Shown here piece by piece: positions 44,758 through 56,226 of a DNA stretch of 64,000 nt (position 1 is its first letter; each line of letters begins with the position of its first letter). The stretch is from positions 61,497,920-61,561,919 of the forward strand of contig NC_080043.1 in NCBI RefSeq assembly GCF_012489685.1, given 5' to 3'. The notes beneath the pieces were generated by a model. It saw only the letters and a program-made list of their open reading frames with translations. It was not told the origin of the DNA and made no database searches. The position numbers and the translations under genes are program-made. This stretch comes from Lotus japonicus (Eukaryota > Streptophyta > Magnoliopsida > Fabales > Fabaceae).

Positions 44758-45983
44758 TGGGCGGATTCACCGTCTGGCGAGCTTGGGCCTATGCCCAGGC
44801 TCCAGGGAAAAAAAAGTTTTTTTCTTTGGACCAGCTTCTCTTTTGGGCCCAAAAAGAAAAGAAAAAAATGGGCAAAAGTTTAAAGTAAAGCATAATTGAG
44901 GGACTATTTCATAAAAACAATATTTCCTACTCATTTCTGAAAATCAGAAAAAGAAAGGGGATAATGAAACGGAAGTTGGAACATGGAACCCTAACTCCAG
45001 TTGATTCCACTGCTTGAAATTGATCGATTGGAAGCTCCTCTGGCTTCAATCTTCACGGCTTGCCTTGCTCCCTGCAGGTCTCTTTCCCTCGAGGACTCTT
45101 CAAGCTTCAATCTTCAGGTCTCTTTCTCTCTGATTTCTCCCTTCAGGCTTCAAACTTCTTTGCTCTGTAAATCTGATTGTGACTCTGTAGGGGCGTAGGT
45201 GAGGCCTGAGGCGGTGGGTGAGGGCGTGGGTGAGGGCCTGAGGGAGGGAGTGAGGCGGCGGGCGGCGGCGGCGGGCTGTGGGTGAGTTAGAGTGAGAGTG
45301 AGAGTGAGAGTGAGGACGGCGTGCAGAGGCGGTAGGTGGTGGGTGAGAGAGACAGAGAGTGAGAGATGAAACCTTTAAAGGAAGAAAGGGGAAAATCCAA
45401 AAAGTGAGAGACAGAGAGTGAGAGATGCGTGAGTTGAGTTGTGTCAAGTGTCAAAGATATGAGATTCCAGAGAGTGAGAGGTAGAGAGTGAGTGGCAGAG
45501 ACTAGAGAGTGAGAATTGGGTAACCTTGCAATGTTTGTGCCTCTAAAATTGCTTGCCACACTTCAATTTCAATCTAAGTAATAATGTCAACGGATATCCC
45601 TTTTCTAAGTAATTCTGGAGTTGCTGTGCAATATGCGTCATAGTGCTTGGTGCTGTCTTATTGGAGGATACTTAATTTTTTGGTGGATGTTGCAAATGGT
45701 TGGCTTGTAGGCATAAGGAAGCTACTGTCGTTACTTATTTGGCAGCTTTGGTCCTCTTGGTGGAGCACTGATTTTCAGTTTACAATTCCCCAACATTGGT
45801 TCTACTTTGGCTCCCCATGGAGGTCCTTTGGGCTTTAGGAAATTAGTACTCTTCTTGCTTTAGGAAATTAGTATATTTCAAAAAAAAAAATTAATTGTTT
45901 ATTGAATATTAACTTTGAAAATTAATATTGTGGCGTGTGAATTTGCGGTTTAAAAATTTGCCCAGGCTTCTTAAAATTTCTGG
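44758..45983. mobile_element. Probable non-autonomous hAT-like insertion (about 1.2 kb)
   Basis: Absent from copy 1, where the flanks are continuous near 40890. The ends are GGGCGGATTCACC at the left and GTGGCGGAACCAG as the reverse complement of the right; both neighbour GGCCTATGCCCAGGC / GCCCAGGC motifs. The target duplication is not clear. The interior has a GC-rich GGCGG/GTGAGAG stretch (45190-45500) and no transposase. Boundaries are approximate. Confidence 0.5.
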
Positions 45984-46190
45984 TTCCGCCACGAATTGGA
46001 GGCATGTATCCTTCTGGTGTATTTGGGTTTTGTTTCAAACCAAATCATAATTAAATAAATAAAATAAAATTTCAATTCATATTTGATTTATAAATTGTAA
46101 GTATCACAAGTATATAATTATATAATTTATAGAAATGTATGTTTGCATCATTGTTAATGTATTCTTTGATTTTTTGGTCATCCGTATGAG

Positions 46191-46716
46191 GTGCACTCTG
46201 TTGTGTTACTATACAACTACTACCACCGGAAACAGCATCGATAGCTAGCATTTCTGGCATTTGATGAATTTTGGAAGTTGGCTGTGGAACTGAAACCAAC
46301 TCTGTCAGCACATATAAAATCCAAGCAGATACCAGATGAAATGGAGCTTGTTGATGTTGATAAACGGCCGTCTCTTACAGAAAATGAGATCTTGAATGCA
46401 TGTAATATATGTGTGTGCTTAGATGCATCGAAAATTGTACCTGATATAGAGGGATGGACCATTTGTAAAGTTGTTGTCCTTTTAATCGACAATAAGGACG
46501 AAAACTTCTATTTGATTTTCGGTTCAATCACTCAGGGGGTATGGTCAATGGTTGAAAAAGATGTGGATACATCTACTCAAAGTTGTGAAGTGACAACTGG
46601 AACTATATATACATACACAAAGAGAAGATCTGTTCAGAAGACTTCAAAAAATGAATTTAATGTCGGTGAAGACAGGTTTTTGCAAGCTGGGTATGCTGCT
46701 GTAGAGGAAGCTGCCG
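46191..46716 (+). pseudogene. Host gene copy 2, exon 2
   Basis: The duplicate of 41072-41597 at about 90% or more by eye: AHIKSKQIPDEMELVDVDKR, VPDIEGWTICK, SITQGVWSMVEKD, KRRSVQKTSKNEFNVGEDR. The acceptor reads GAG rather than CAG. An early frame difference in the first codons (YNYYH region) means the reading is clean only from about 46278. The donor is GCTGCCG|GTAACT. Confidence 0.6.
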
Positions 46717-47057
46717 GTAACTCTTAGAAAGATTTCCCGAGATACTTTTAGAAACTATTGCACTTCAATTTTAATTTATTCATAAATTAAAATATCAGGT
46801 CAGGGGAGAGTTTCCATATAAGGAATTTTGACAAGATTCGTTATTATGGTGTACACTTGTGTTTTCCATCTATTTTGAGGTTAATATCAAGTCAGTCTTT
46901 ATTTATCCTCAATCTCTCTCTAATAAATATTTTTTCTGTACTCAGATGTTTTTGTGGCATACACTAGATAGTTAATGCATCATTATCTCTTAATTTTGGT
47001 TTTAAGGGGTGCTTTTCGATAGATGAGCATTAAATATGACTCGTGCATGCAATACAG

Positions 47058-47296
47058 GTGTGAATAAGACTGATGTTATGCTTTTGGAAAGCTACACTGT
47101 GTATTCTCAGAGCAAGGAAAAGACAGTTTCTCGCTTAAGTGCTCTCAGACTCAGTTGATCAATAAGGATTTCACTCCAATTCCTATCAAAGATGTAATTG
47201 AAAGGATTGTTTCAATTTATTTTGTTTTTCTGCTCACGGATGATTCAGGTCCCAAAGGTGAATGGCATTGCTATCATCAGTTTTCAAATGATTGAA
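47058..47296 (+). pseudogene. Host gene copy 2, exon 3
   Basis: It follows AATACAG and reads VNKTDVMLLESYTVYSQSKE, then shifts frame because a segment present in copy 1 (around 42058-42070) is missing. A stop follows in SALRLS. The remainder matches copy 1 in another frame. Confidence 0.55.
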
Positions 47297-48263
47297 TTTT
47301 TTTTTGCCTTTTTATGTCAGCCATTCCGATGAATTCATATGCTCTTTTCCCCTTGAAAGTCAAATATACTTCATTTTGTTCTTGCAAAGAACAAATCAAC
47401 TTCTTTTCTAAATCAAGTTATGAACTAGTTTAAGAATCTTTGAATGTTAACTAGTATATTAACTTCTAATTTTATAGTTATTTTAATTATTCATGAACAT
47501 CTTTAGATGGCTACTTGTTAGGAGATTCTTACAGTCTGATCATAAGGCTGCATCTATTCTTATTCTAGTTTTATACAATTGGAAATCATAGAATGATGTC
47601 TGTGGTAAGCAGATCTGCACCATCTTATTGCTCTTGAAGTGGTACTTGGGTTCTGGTCTTGGATATTTGTTACTTCCTATACTTTTAAATGATTGTCATT
47701 AAAGAAGTAAATAATATTTTATATCTCTTCTTTGGATAGGTTGGTCCTTTGGTCCAAAGGAGTTTTAACAGTTGAATTGTCACCTCAGTTGTTGAGTACT
47801 TCCATATGCTTCCATATTCTTAGATAATCTCGGAGTGGATTTCTTGGTTGGTCTACCTCTTCCCCATTTTATAGTGCTTGATTTAGATTGAGTTGGCAGT
47901 ATTTTCACTATTTTACATCCTATATTTCGTAAGGGGTGCTATTTTAGTTTTTGCTTCATCAAGTTTGCTTCTTGTCCTGAGTTCATATGTCTGGCAGCCA
48001 AGGAGTTGGAAAATAAAGTATAACTACTATGCAATCATTTTACCAAATTAAGTGATCCTGAATATGATACTAAACCGTGAAGTTAGAAATACTGATTAAC
48101 CATGACACTCGAGTTGCTTGATTGGGCAGTTTGCACTTTGCTGTAATAGATTCTGTGCTTATAAGTCTCAAACTTGACACGACGTTTTTGAAATTATTGA
48201 TCATTTCCTTTAATTTTTTTTTCTGCTTCTTTCTGTTTGGTGTAACATGTTCTTCCTTTGTAG
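47297..48263 (+). other. Intron between copy 2 exons 3 and 4
   Basis: AT-rich, with no gene or transposon end recognised. It ends at a pyrimidine-rich tract and acceptor CCTTTGTAG. Confidence 0.45.
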
Positions 48264-48600
48264 AGAAACATCCTCACATAGTTTGCAAGCTTCAAAGATG
48301 GCAGAGAAAAATGTGATGGCGGAGAGCCCTGAAGTGACAGAATTGTATGTAAGTGGAGAGGGCTTGTCTTTTTGCCTTGATAACCAGCCAAGATGTGATA
48401 CTATGGAAGATCTTAATCAGAAGGAGAACAATGGCTGCAAGGAAGCCCGGGATATGGATGTGGACAACTCTTTAGTTCTTCCATCGGAAGATATAGAGGA
48501 ATGCCAGAATATCGCTAACAATTTACAAGTTATTGAATATAAAGAAATAGAAAATTCATCTGTTCAACATTACTCAAATGGATCCACAAGCCCATTCAAG
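48264..48600 (+). pseudogene. Host gene copy 2, exon 4
   Basis: An open exon reading HSLQASKMAEKNVMAESPEV, KENNGCKEARDMDVDNSLVL and EECQNIANNLQVIEYKEIEN, ending TTCAAG|GTTTGA. It is acidic and Ser/Asn-rich, hence likely disordered. A piece of it recurs at 42713-42783. Confidence 0.58.
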
Positions 48601-49136
48601 GTTTGAAATTTAACTACTGGTTTATCTATTTCCTTCTTCTACTGCAGTTGGTGTTATTGGTTCATGACATTTACCCTTTGGGGTTACTTGTGTTTTACCT
48701 TGCTCTTTGGGCTAGCCTCATTGGAATGTTGTTTTAATAAAAGATAAACATATGATAGAAACTAATGAAGCATAATTTCTTTCTAACTGTACTGTTCAGT
48801 CTCTGACAAAGATAGAGAGACTACAAATTGTTTAAGGATGCAGATATATTCTCTAAAACTTTCACAATTGCATTATATTCATCAAGTTCATTATTGTTGC
48901 TTTACTCATGCATGTTCATCATTGTTGCTGAATCTTAATAATATCTCTCTGCTTGTAAAATCTATTTTTAAATGAATCTGTCGTGCGTAAACTTAACTGA
49001 TTTATTAACATCTGAATTCTACAAACTAGTATGGACAAAAAAATGTCATTGATCACTCTCTACTTTTCTTTTTAGTTTCTACTTTATTTTTTCTATATAT
49101 TAAAAAGTAGTTTTAACTCTTAAAGCTATATTGCAG

Positions 49137-49413
49137 TGTTTGTCATCTCTCATCCAGCTACATGGCATTGGGTTGGAGGCTAAGAAGGTTGATTCAATGA
49201 TCATCGCTGAGGGTGGAATCAAATTAAAGATCAATCTGCTCTTGATAAGATCTGTGCCAATACACTCTCGAAAATAATTCCATAGAAGAATGTGCCTTAA
49301 TTGCGATAAATTCTAACTTGGATCTTGAGAAGATCCAAATTTTTATTGCTTCAAAGATGAAGACATTGTCACAAACTGCCCTCCATGTTCTAATAGGAAA
49401 GAGGAATGCACTG
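49137..49413 (+). pseudogene. Host gene copy 2, exon 5 region
   Basis: After acceptor TATTGCAG the sequence reads CLSSLIQLHGIGLEAKKVDS and, following frame breaks, ALHVLIGKRNAL before donor CTG|GTAAGAA. It is recognised as exonic only from the splice borders and the similarity of style to neighbouring exons. Confidence 0.42.
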
Positions 49414-49863
49414 GTAAGAACCTGTTCATTGCATTTTATAATGACAAGAATGTTTATATTCATTCAGTAGCTCTGCATGGATCCCTAGGACATGTACAAG
49501 ATCATATACACTTGAATATGTATTGGAAACTTGACTATATAAATTGTGTGCTTATCACTGCCATTATTGAATTAACGCACTACCTCAAACTTTAATATTT
49601 AACAATAACATGCATAATACAGTTCACAATATACATGCTTCTATGTGTTTTATGTTTGTACTGTTATTTGTTCAGTTTGTATTAGTCCATTAAACAGTGT
49701 TCTACGTATTTCTACCATGGAATGCACCCATAGTCATAGCTTCTATACTGGCTTTCCTTAATCTAAGGGTTTGCTTCCTCATATTATTTGAAGGCGAAAG
49801 CTCTGCATTTCAATTTGCAAGCTCTTCATTTAAATTTATCTCAGACTTAGTCTCCTTGTGCAG

Positions 49864-49928
49864 GCTCTTCAGCACCGCATGATAGCAGATGAGATTGCTC
49901 TGTGATATGAAAATTCAGATAATGAGTG
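49864..49928 (+). pseudogene. Host gene copy 2, exon 6
   Basis: It starts after TTGTGCAG and reads LQHRMIADEIAL, then TGA in that frame; a single-base change of phase would continue the reading. It ends at AGTG|GTATG. Confidence 0.5.
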
Positions 49929-50218
49929 GTATGTTTTCCTTTACTATATTGCCCTCATGTTTTTATTTAGCTTCTATGGTGCATTTCTCTATAGTAGGGT
50001 TCTTTTTTCTCCTTCAACCTATTCAATGTTTCTTTGTTTAACATCATTCATTTTATGATAGATTTTTCTGATCAAGTATCAGAAAACCTCTTAGCCAGAT
50101 ATGATTCTGATTTACGACAGTGATTATTGGCTCCTTATAGGCATTCTCCCCTATTTCATTGTCACATCTAACTATTGGGGTTTTACTGGGAATATCTGGT
50201 GTTGGATCATATGACTTA

Positions 50219-50434
50219 GGAACCGTTTGGAAGAGCTTATCTTGTTATGCAAGTGTTGGGAGAGCTTATGTAAATAGTTTATGGCCTACTGATTAGTTGT
50301 TTTGAGCTTATTTTCATTATAGCTATGGATAAACGCTTATTCCTACTTATAACTTATTTTGAGCTTATTTGAATAAACTTATCTAAATAGCTTATGAGTA
50401 AGCGCTTAATTGAATTTTTTATCTAGACACACCC
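50219..50434. mobile_element. Small MITE, possibly Tourist-like (216 bp)
   Basis: Rich in GCTTAT / AAGCGCTT motifs seen in dispersed legume miniature repeats. Ends GGAACCGTTTGG / GGGTGTGTCTAG (right end as reverse complement) lie between TTA duplications (50216-50218, 50435-50437). It sits in the intron before exon 7. Confidence 0.55.
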
Positions 50435-50666
50435 TTAATAACATAATTTTCAACTTATTCTATCATTTTATTCTTGAACTGAATCTAAAGTTGCTTTGAG
50501 AGCCTTAAAATTTTTATGCGAAAATGCTCACTTAATGAAGACCCACTTCTTTGCCTTAGCACCAGAAGATTATAACTGCAGAGATTTATTCCTATTCCCA
50601 TTACATTTTCACCCATGTGAAAGATGAAAAGCTATTGCTTGTGTTTTTGCTATCTTAACGAACGTA

Positions 50667-50751
50667 GGTGGTGAAGATGACTTGGAATTAAAGATAGATT
50701 CCATAATAGAAGGCTGTAATGATACATGGGTAAGAAATCAAGGAAGGTGTA
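50667..50751 (+). pseudogene. Host gene copy 2, exon 7
   Basis: It starts after AACGTAG and reads GEDDLELKIDSIIEGCNDTW, ending at donor TAG|GTAAG. No later exon is identified before the repeats at 51501, so the 3' end of the gene is missing or unrecognised. Confidence 0.5.
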
Positions 50752-51500
50752 GGTAAGTTCCTCTTCTGTGTTTGTCCCTTACACCTGCGCTTTTTCATAT
50801 GTTAATTAATTTTTTTTAGGCAAATGTTAGTTGTTAGTAAATTAGTCCTCCTCAGGACCTTTCACCCTCCACCTTTCCAAACCTTTGTTTAATTGTTTAT
50901 AATTTTCAAACCTCGATTCTTTGCCCATAGTAGACGTAGACGTAGTACATCCCTGAAGCTAGCGTGCGTTGTTTTCCTGCTTTGGGTTTTGAATTTATGA
51001 TCCTTATCTTTACAGATTTTAAACTGACATACATTGATTTTTTCGGAACTTTATTTTTTATTGAATTTTCAGCTTTTTAGAATTATTTTTGGATTTTATA
51101 TTTTTGACATTTAAATATTTTATTTTAAATTTTAACAAAATAAAGATAAAGAAAAGACGACGGAAAAAATTAGGTGTTCACAATGATGGTGGTTGTGGTG
51201 TTGAAGCAATAACAACATCAGTATTGCGGTTCCTAGTGCGAGTCTTCTTCCTCTGTGAAGAAATAGACTCGTGATTTACCATTCCCTAAAAACAAAATCT
51301 CAAAGACCATCAAAAGGATCGCTTGATGCCATCTGTGTAATTTGTAGTACAAGTTTTATCTCTAATACAAAATATCATGTAAAATAAATATTAAATAACA
51401 TGCTCAACATAAATTTAAAAAATTAATATCAATAACTAATTTCTGTGAACCTCAACTTATATCTCACTAGTATAAAAAAATAAATTAGGAACGGTAAAAC
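50752..51500. other. AT-rich sequence, no gene recognised
   Basis: Possible remains of the 3' part of host gene copy 2. A Lys/Arg-rich frame at 51089-51274 shows no family likeness. Confidence 0.35.
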
Positions 51501-53691
51501 CAGTGTTATTAAACTCGGACCGGTGAGGGGACTGGGTCAATGGGTCATTGGTTCAACCAGTGAGTCGATGGTTGAACCGTTTGATTCGGTGTCTACAAAA
51601 AAAATTAATTTCATAATACAACCAAACAATATTTAACAAGTGAGAAAAAAAAATTGTATATGGCATATAATCTTATAAACTTTAACTTATTATATGATTT
51701 ATTAAAAACCAACACCAACGAATTAGATCTGAAACATGTATTCAGTGTTATCAGACTCGGACCGGTGATCGACTCGGTCGAGGCACTGGGTCAATGAGTC
51801 AATGGTTCAACCACTGGGTCACTGGTTGAACCGTTTGACTCGGAATATATTATTATTTAAAAAAAATCATAATACAAGTTAATACTAATATCTAATTATT
51901 TCAAATTGTAAATTTAAAACCTTCAAACAAACTAATATAAGTATTAAGTCTTATAATTATTATTACAATTTCACCTGAAATATTATTAATTCATCATAAT
52001 TTAATTATTATTTTTTTTACCTAACACACCTTTGTTTATTATGTAACAGAAATTAGCCTTCAAAAAAAAAAATTATGTAACACAAATTCACCAATTTTTT
52101 TTTATGTAAGAGACACGTTCAAAAAAATATAACAGACCACAACTTTTGAGGTTGGGCCCAATACCACCAAAATAAAGTTTAACCAATAAAAAGAGAGCAA
52201 TCAGTAAAAGGGCATGAGAGTGAGACAATGAGAAACCCTAGCAAATAGCAAACAATTGGGACAGCACCACAATACCACAGCCGCACACAACACAAGCAAT
52301 TCTCTCCCCCTCTCTCTCTCACCCACAAGAGTAAGCAGTTCTCCCTCTCACGCTCTCTCCTTCTCTCCCACAAGACTTGATTTTCAACCAAAACTTAATG
52401 AAATCATGAAATCATGAATCTTTCTTCTCTTTCTTCAACTGATTCGGGTCCATTAGAATTAGAAGTCATCTACAATAAAAACATACAGTGTGATTTAGAG
52501 AAACACCAAGAAAGGAGAAGAAGCTCACCAGGAAGAAGAAGCTGAACCGTGAACCGCGAGCAAGGCGTGGTGGAGCGGCGGCGGATACAAGCTTCACGTG
52601 GTGGAGCGGCGGCGGCGCACGATGAGGAAGATCGAATCGAATGGGTGAAGGATGCAGCACTGAGGTCTGAGACTCTAAAGATCGAATGGGTGAAACTGTG
52701 AAAGTTGAATTGAAACCCTACTGACTGAACGACACAGTTTTGATTTTTATGTTTTCAGTGTTTTTTTTTAAAATAGCGAACCGGTCCAACCGTAAGGATC
52801 GAGTCACCGGTTTTTTGACTGAACCGGCCGGTTTTTTTCGATTCGCAGCGAGTGAATTGCACGACCGATCTGATGCTCGGCTCGAACAGGCATAGGGTCC
52901 GGTTCCCGGCTCAACCTGTCGAACCGGCCGGTTCGAGCCGAGTTTTATAACACTGCATGTATTTAAGAAATTAACTCTTGATTTGCTACAATGTCTATTC
53001 AGTTTTTTTTTTTGGTCAAAGATCTACATATTCAGTTGAAAAGAATAAAACTGTGACCCAAATACTTAGTTTGTTTTTGTTAAGATGAGGCCCAAATACA
53101 TAGATAATAGAAGTAAATAGCAAAAACCACTTAGTGTGTATAATAAAAAAAAACATACGGCCCATTTCCCTGATTCTAGTAACTAATAAGGTGAAAGTGT
53201 GAAACCCTAACCATAAAAGAAACTTTGTGCGCAGCCTTTCATTTAGATTTGGTTTTTCATTTTTGGTTTTACACATATATGAAGATGGCTTTGTTATTGA
53301 GGCATTCTAACGATCTTGGCAAGAGCATTGAATGAAGGATCTACTCTGTTTTGCGTCCTATGTTTGCTACTGAGCTGTTCTTGTTTCTTCCTTTTTCTTA
53401 TTTCTGGGTTTCTTCCCTATAACTTCTCTTGTTCATTGATCTGATGATGTATTTGGGTTGGGTGGCACCAAAAAAACGGGGAGAAGATTTTTTTCTTGGT
53501 TCAAAACGTGACTTGCTGGTCCAACCTTTTAAACCCGAGTCACCGGTTTTTTGTCTGAACCGGCCGAGTTGTTCCGGTTTGCACTGGGTCAATTGCATGA
53601 CCGATCCGATGTGTAACTCGAACCGGTCAGGTGTCCGGTTCCCGATCGGACCGGTCGTACCGGCCGGTCCGAGCCGAGTTTTATAACACTG
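51501..53691. mobile_element. hAT-type element (host of a nested family member)
   Basis: The termini CAGTGTTATTAAACTCGG and CCGAGTTTTATAACACTG are inverted repeats. They are flanked by 8-bp duplications with one mismatch (GGTAAAAC 51493-51500; GCTAAAAC 53692-53699). The subterminal regions contain repeated GGTTGAACC / CCGGTTCGA motifs. A second copy of the family is inserted at 51743-52955. No transposase is detected. Confidence 0.8.
51743..52955. mobile_element. Nested hAT-type element of the same family
   Basis: A 1213-bp element with CAGTGTTAT...ATAACACTG termini and a perfect 8-bp duplication CATGTATT (51735-51742, 52956-52963). The interior has a CT-rich tract (52300-52370) and a GCGGCGG-rich patch (52540-52620). 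Neither codes for a recognised protein. Confidence 0.88.
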
Positions 53692-54053
53692 GCTAAAACT
53701 ACAAAAAATTCAAATAAAAATCTTAATTAGGAACGCTCAAACTAACTGACTGTTCTGGTTGTAGATAACTTGGCAGTCAATTTTACCGAATAAAAGGTGT
53801 CAGCGCTAGTTTATCAATTGAAATAGTCATTGGTAGGTTGTGCGCTGAAATTTTCTACCACGTAATCGGCAACTTCCAACCATGAGTAACTTTTTCTGGA
53901 AATAACTTGTATCAGTGACCTTAATTACCGAAGGTTTTGCAATCATTAGTAAGAAGTCGATGGTCAAACCTTGTTTTCTTGTAGTGTAACTCGATTGTTG
54001 GAAACATAATCTCTGAAGACGCTAGAATATCCGGCGAAGGAAAGAGTTAACTG
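53692..54053. other. Unassigned intergenic DNA
   Basis: No gene, repeat end or regulatory signal recognised, apart from the flanking TSDs of the adjacent elements. Confidence 0.4.
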
Positions 54054-54136
54054 TCCCCGAGGGCTAGCTCAAGTGGTATGGTTCGAATCCTGAAGATGAC
54101 TAATTTACTAACAACTAACATTTGCCTATAAAAAAA
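54054..54136 (+). mobile_element. Short tRNA-derived SINE
   Basis: It contains an A-box-like TAGCTCAAGTGG directly followed by a B-box GGTTCGAATCC, with an A-rich 3' end (CTATAAAAAAA). It is flanked by 15-bp target duplications with one mismatch (GGAAAGAGTTAACTG 54039-54053; GGAAAGGGTTAACTG 54137-54151). The spacing between the boxes is far below the usual ~30 bp, so the copy is internally deleted. Confidence 0.8.
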
Positions 54137-54772
54137 GGAAAGGGTTAACTGCATCCACCTGACCCGATGGAACGCTTTTCCTGCATAGGTTGTAGATCTT
54201 TGAATTCTTGGTTGGCATCGGCGACAGTGCATTTACCACTCCCCACGGGTGATGCCAGTGGACCGGACAAATCTAGCGCTAGTCACCCAAGTAAGGGATT
54301 CAACTTTGGGAACTCATGAATGCTTCAACATCAGAGTTCTCAGACTTGACTCATCTCAAGGCTCTCTTCCTTCGTGCGAATTGGATTAGGCGTGGATTCT
54401 GCGAGAAAGCACATTCATCGTATACTTTATTTCATCATATACATTTTTACTATCGGACATAGTGTTAGTGGCATTGCTGAGGCCAACAGAGACACATTTA
54501 TAGGTAGAAGAGTCAGGGGATCTCTCTAAAGAGGGTTGTTCACTAAATTGATATTTTACCGCACGGAAGAATATTTAAACCCTCCGCCTTTAGAAATGTG
54601 AGAATTTTTTCTCACTTATTTTTTTCTCTTCTAATATGAGTGAAAATGAAATGTGAAGAAAGAATATTCATAAGGATTGATGTTGGCAGTTTGGCATGTT
54701 GGTGGGTCCTTTTGTTTTTTTCTTTTCTCCGAAACAAAAGCTTGTTGTTGTTGCTTTGTGGGTGTACGTAAG
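54137..54772. other. Unassigned intergenic DNA left of the palindrome
   Basis: No family recognised. The final ~160 bp (about 54612-54772) remain an open continuation of the left FAR1-OTU gene in frame, but without similarity to the right arm. Confidence 0.4.
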
Positions 54773-56226
54773 GGTCCGCTGTACCCTCTTTCAAGTAGTC
54801 TGTTTCTATCTCCGCGAACACTGAACTGAGATCCTTAACGGAGGTGTCATTAAGATCTACCAGTGGTGGTTCTGCAACCGTTGAATTTGCAATTGGCATT
54901 TGGTCCGCTGTACCCTCTTTCCAGTTGTCTGCTTCTATCTCCGCCACTGAACTGAGATCGTTAATGGGGGTGTCCTTAAGATGTACCATTGATGGTTCTG
55001 CAACCAGTGGGCTTACAATTGACATTCGGTCCTTCAAAAACTCTTTCCACTCACTTGCTTCTGACTCACAGTTCCTATCCCATAGGGGAACAATTTTTGG
55101 GAATAGGTGACCTTCTACCAATTTCACCTAAATAGAAAAGGTTAGAAGCAATATAACATCAAAACAAACTAGAGATTAGAGCAATATACAATAATACCTG
55201 CACCCAATGGTTCTTGTCAACATGTCCAAGTACTATGCAATGCGGTTCAGTGGGTGGTGCTCCAACAATGGGTACAAATGTAGATGAACCATCAACCGAA
55301 AGCGTGATCAAGATCAGCTGAAAGGCTGTAGCAGCAACAACTCCCATTTCTGGTAACAAAAACCAATGTTCACCATTTGCCTCCTCTCCTACTTTGACAT
55401 TTAGTGCTTGCTTCACGCGTGCAAATTTATCTTCCCCAAAAATATTCATGTATGTTGCAGCTCTGGTTTCCATTTCCTTTGTCATGGAATTCCGAATCTC
55501 TTCCCATGCATCATCATCAGTCTTTCCCAAGAAATTGGTCAAACAACGGAATCCACAATTCCCATAAGGAGTGACATCTCTTATGTTACAAATGAAAGAC
55601 TGAAAATCAGAGGGCATCTTTGTCAACAAATGCATGTCACCCCATTCCTTAGAAGATTTCCCTTCAGGAATGCTGGAACCGGGAAATGCGAGCTCGTCCA
55701 TTTTTTCAATAATTCTCTTCTTTGTTTGGATATCAGATTGTCCAAATTTTGAGGTCAAAGCTATGGATGCTGACTTGAATTTCCGCTTCAGTAACTGTTC
55801 CTCTTTTAAAGTACTGCTCCTTATTGTCTTACGCTTGCCCCCTTCATGGCTGAGGGCGGAATTTGATATTTCGTGGTTATGCCGACCACATATAACCTTC
55901 AGAATCCAAGCATTCCCTTCATTTGGATCTGGTTTTCCGCTTAGCAAAAATGGACAGTCGCATTTTTTACTTCTTGGAATCCTTGTAGCACACTTTCCCT
56001 TGTAGGGTTCATATTTGCCGCTTCTCGCACACCCTAGTTTCAAAAATTTCTTCTCTCCTAATGAAGACTTTGCTGTTGTCACAATAAAGCCAATCTGCTT
56101 CCCCACAGATCGCGCCCATACATAGAGTTCAGTATGATCTTTGAATTTCTGCTCAGTTGTAAATTGATCTGTGAAATCTATCTGCTCCCCCAATTGATCG
56201 CGCCCATCTATTTCATTTAATGCCAT
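54773..56226 (-). CDS. FAR1-type DNA-binding domain fused to OTU cysteine protease, left copy
   Basis: Exon 1 (55198-56226) encodes about 343 residues. Residues ~25-125 form a FAR1-type (WRKY-GCM1 zinc) DNA-binding domain (GCARSGKYEPYKG, KKCDCPFLL, VICGRHNHEISN). A basic linker follows. Residues ~215-343 form an OTU protease: Asp and Cys of RDVTPYGNCGFRCL and a C-terminal His in KNHWVQ. After GCAG|GTATTATT an intron leads to exon 2 (about 54773-55127), which encodes acidic tandem repeats (VAEP...LKDTPINDLSSV.AEIE.D). The Mutator-type transposase core and SWIM finger usually lying between these domains in MULE proteins are absent. Exon 2 stays open in this copy, but the basic last exon of the right copy is missing. 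Confidence 0.8.

Larger units (their letters stand above)
42927..46190 (+). other. Intron 1 of host gene copy 2
   Basis: Non-coding. It aligns in blocks with the copy 1 intron but lacks the CACTA, chromovirus and 116-bp hAT elements. It has its own insertions at 43514-43913, 44048-44218 and about 44758-45983. It ends at acceptor CGTATGAG before exon 2. Confidence 0.6.

Noticed and set aside
45100..45559. Leu/Ser- and Pro/Arg-rich minus-strand frames
   Set aside because: They reflect the GTGAGAG-rich and GGCGG-rich composition inside a probable hAT insertion. There is no start context or family likeness.
54054..54136. Possible tRNA gene from the A-box and B-box motifs
   Set aside because: The boxes are almost adjacent, no cloverleaf can form, and the A-rich tail with long target duplications identifies a SINE.
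55408..56005. Open frames antisense to the FAR1-OTU exon in both arms
   Set aside because: Their codons are the complement of a well-supported protein domain, and they recur only because the arms are duplicated.
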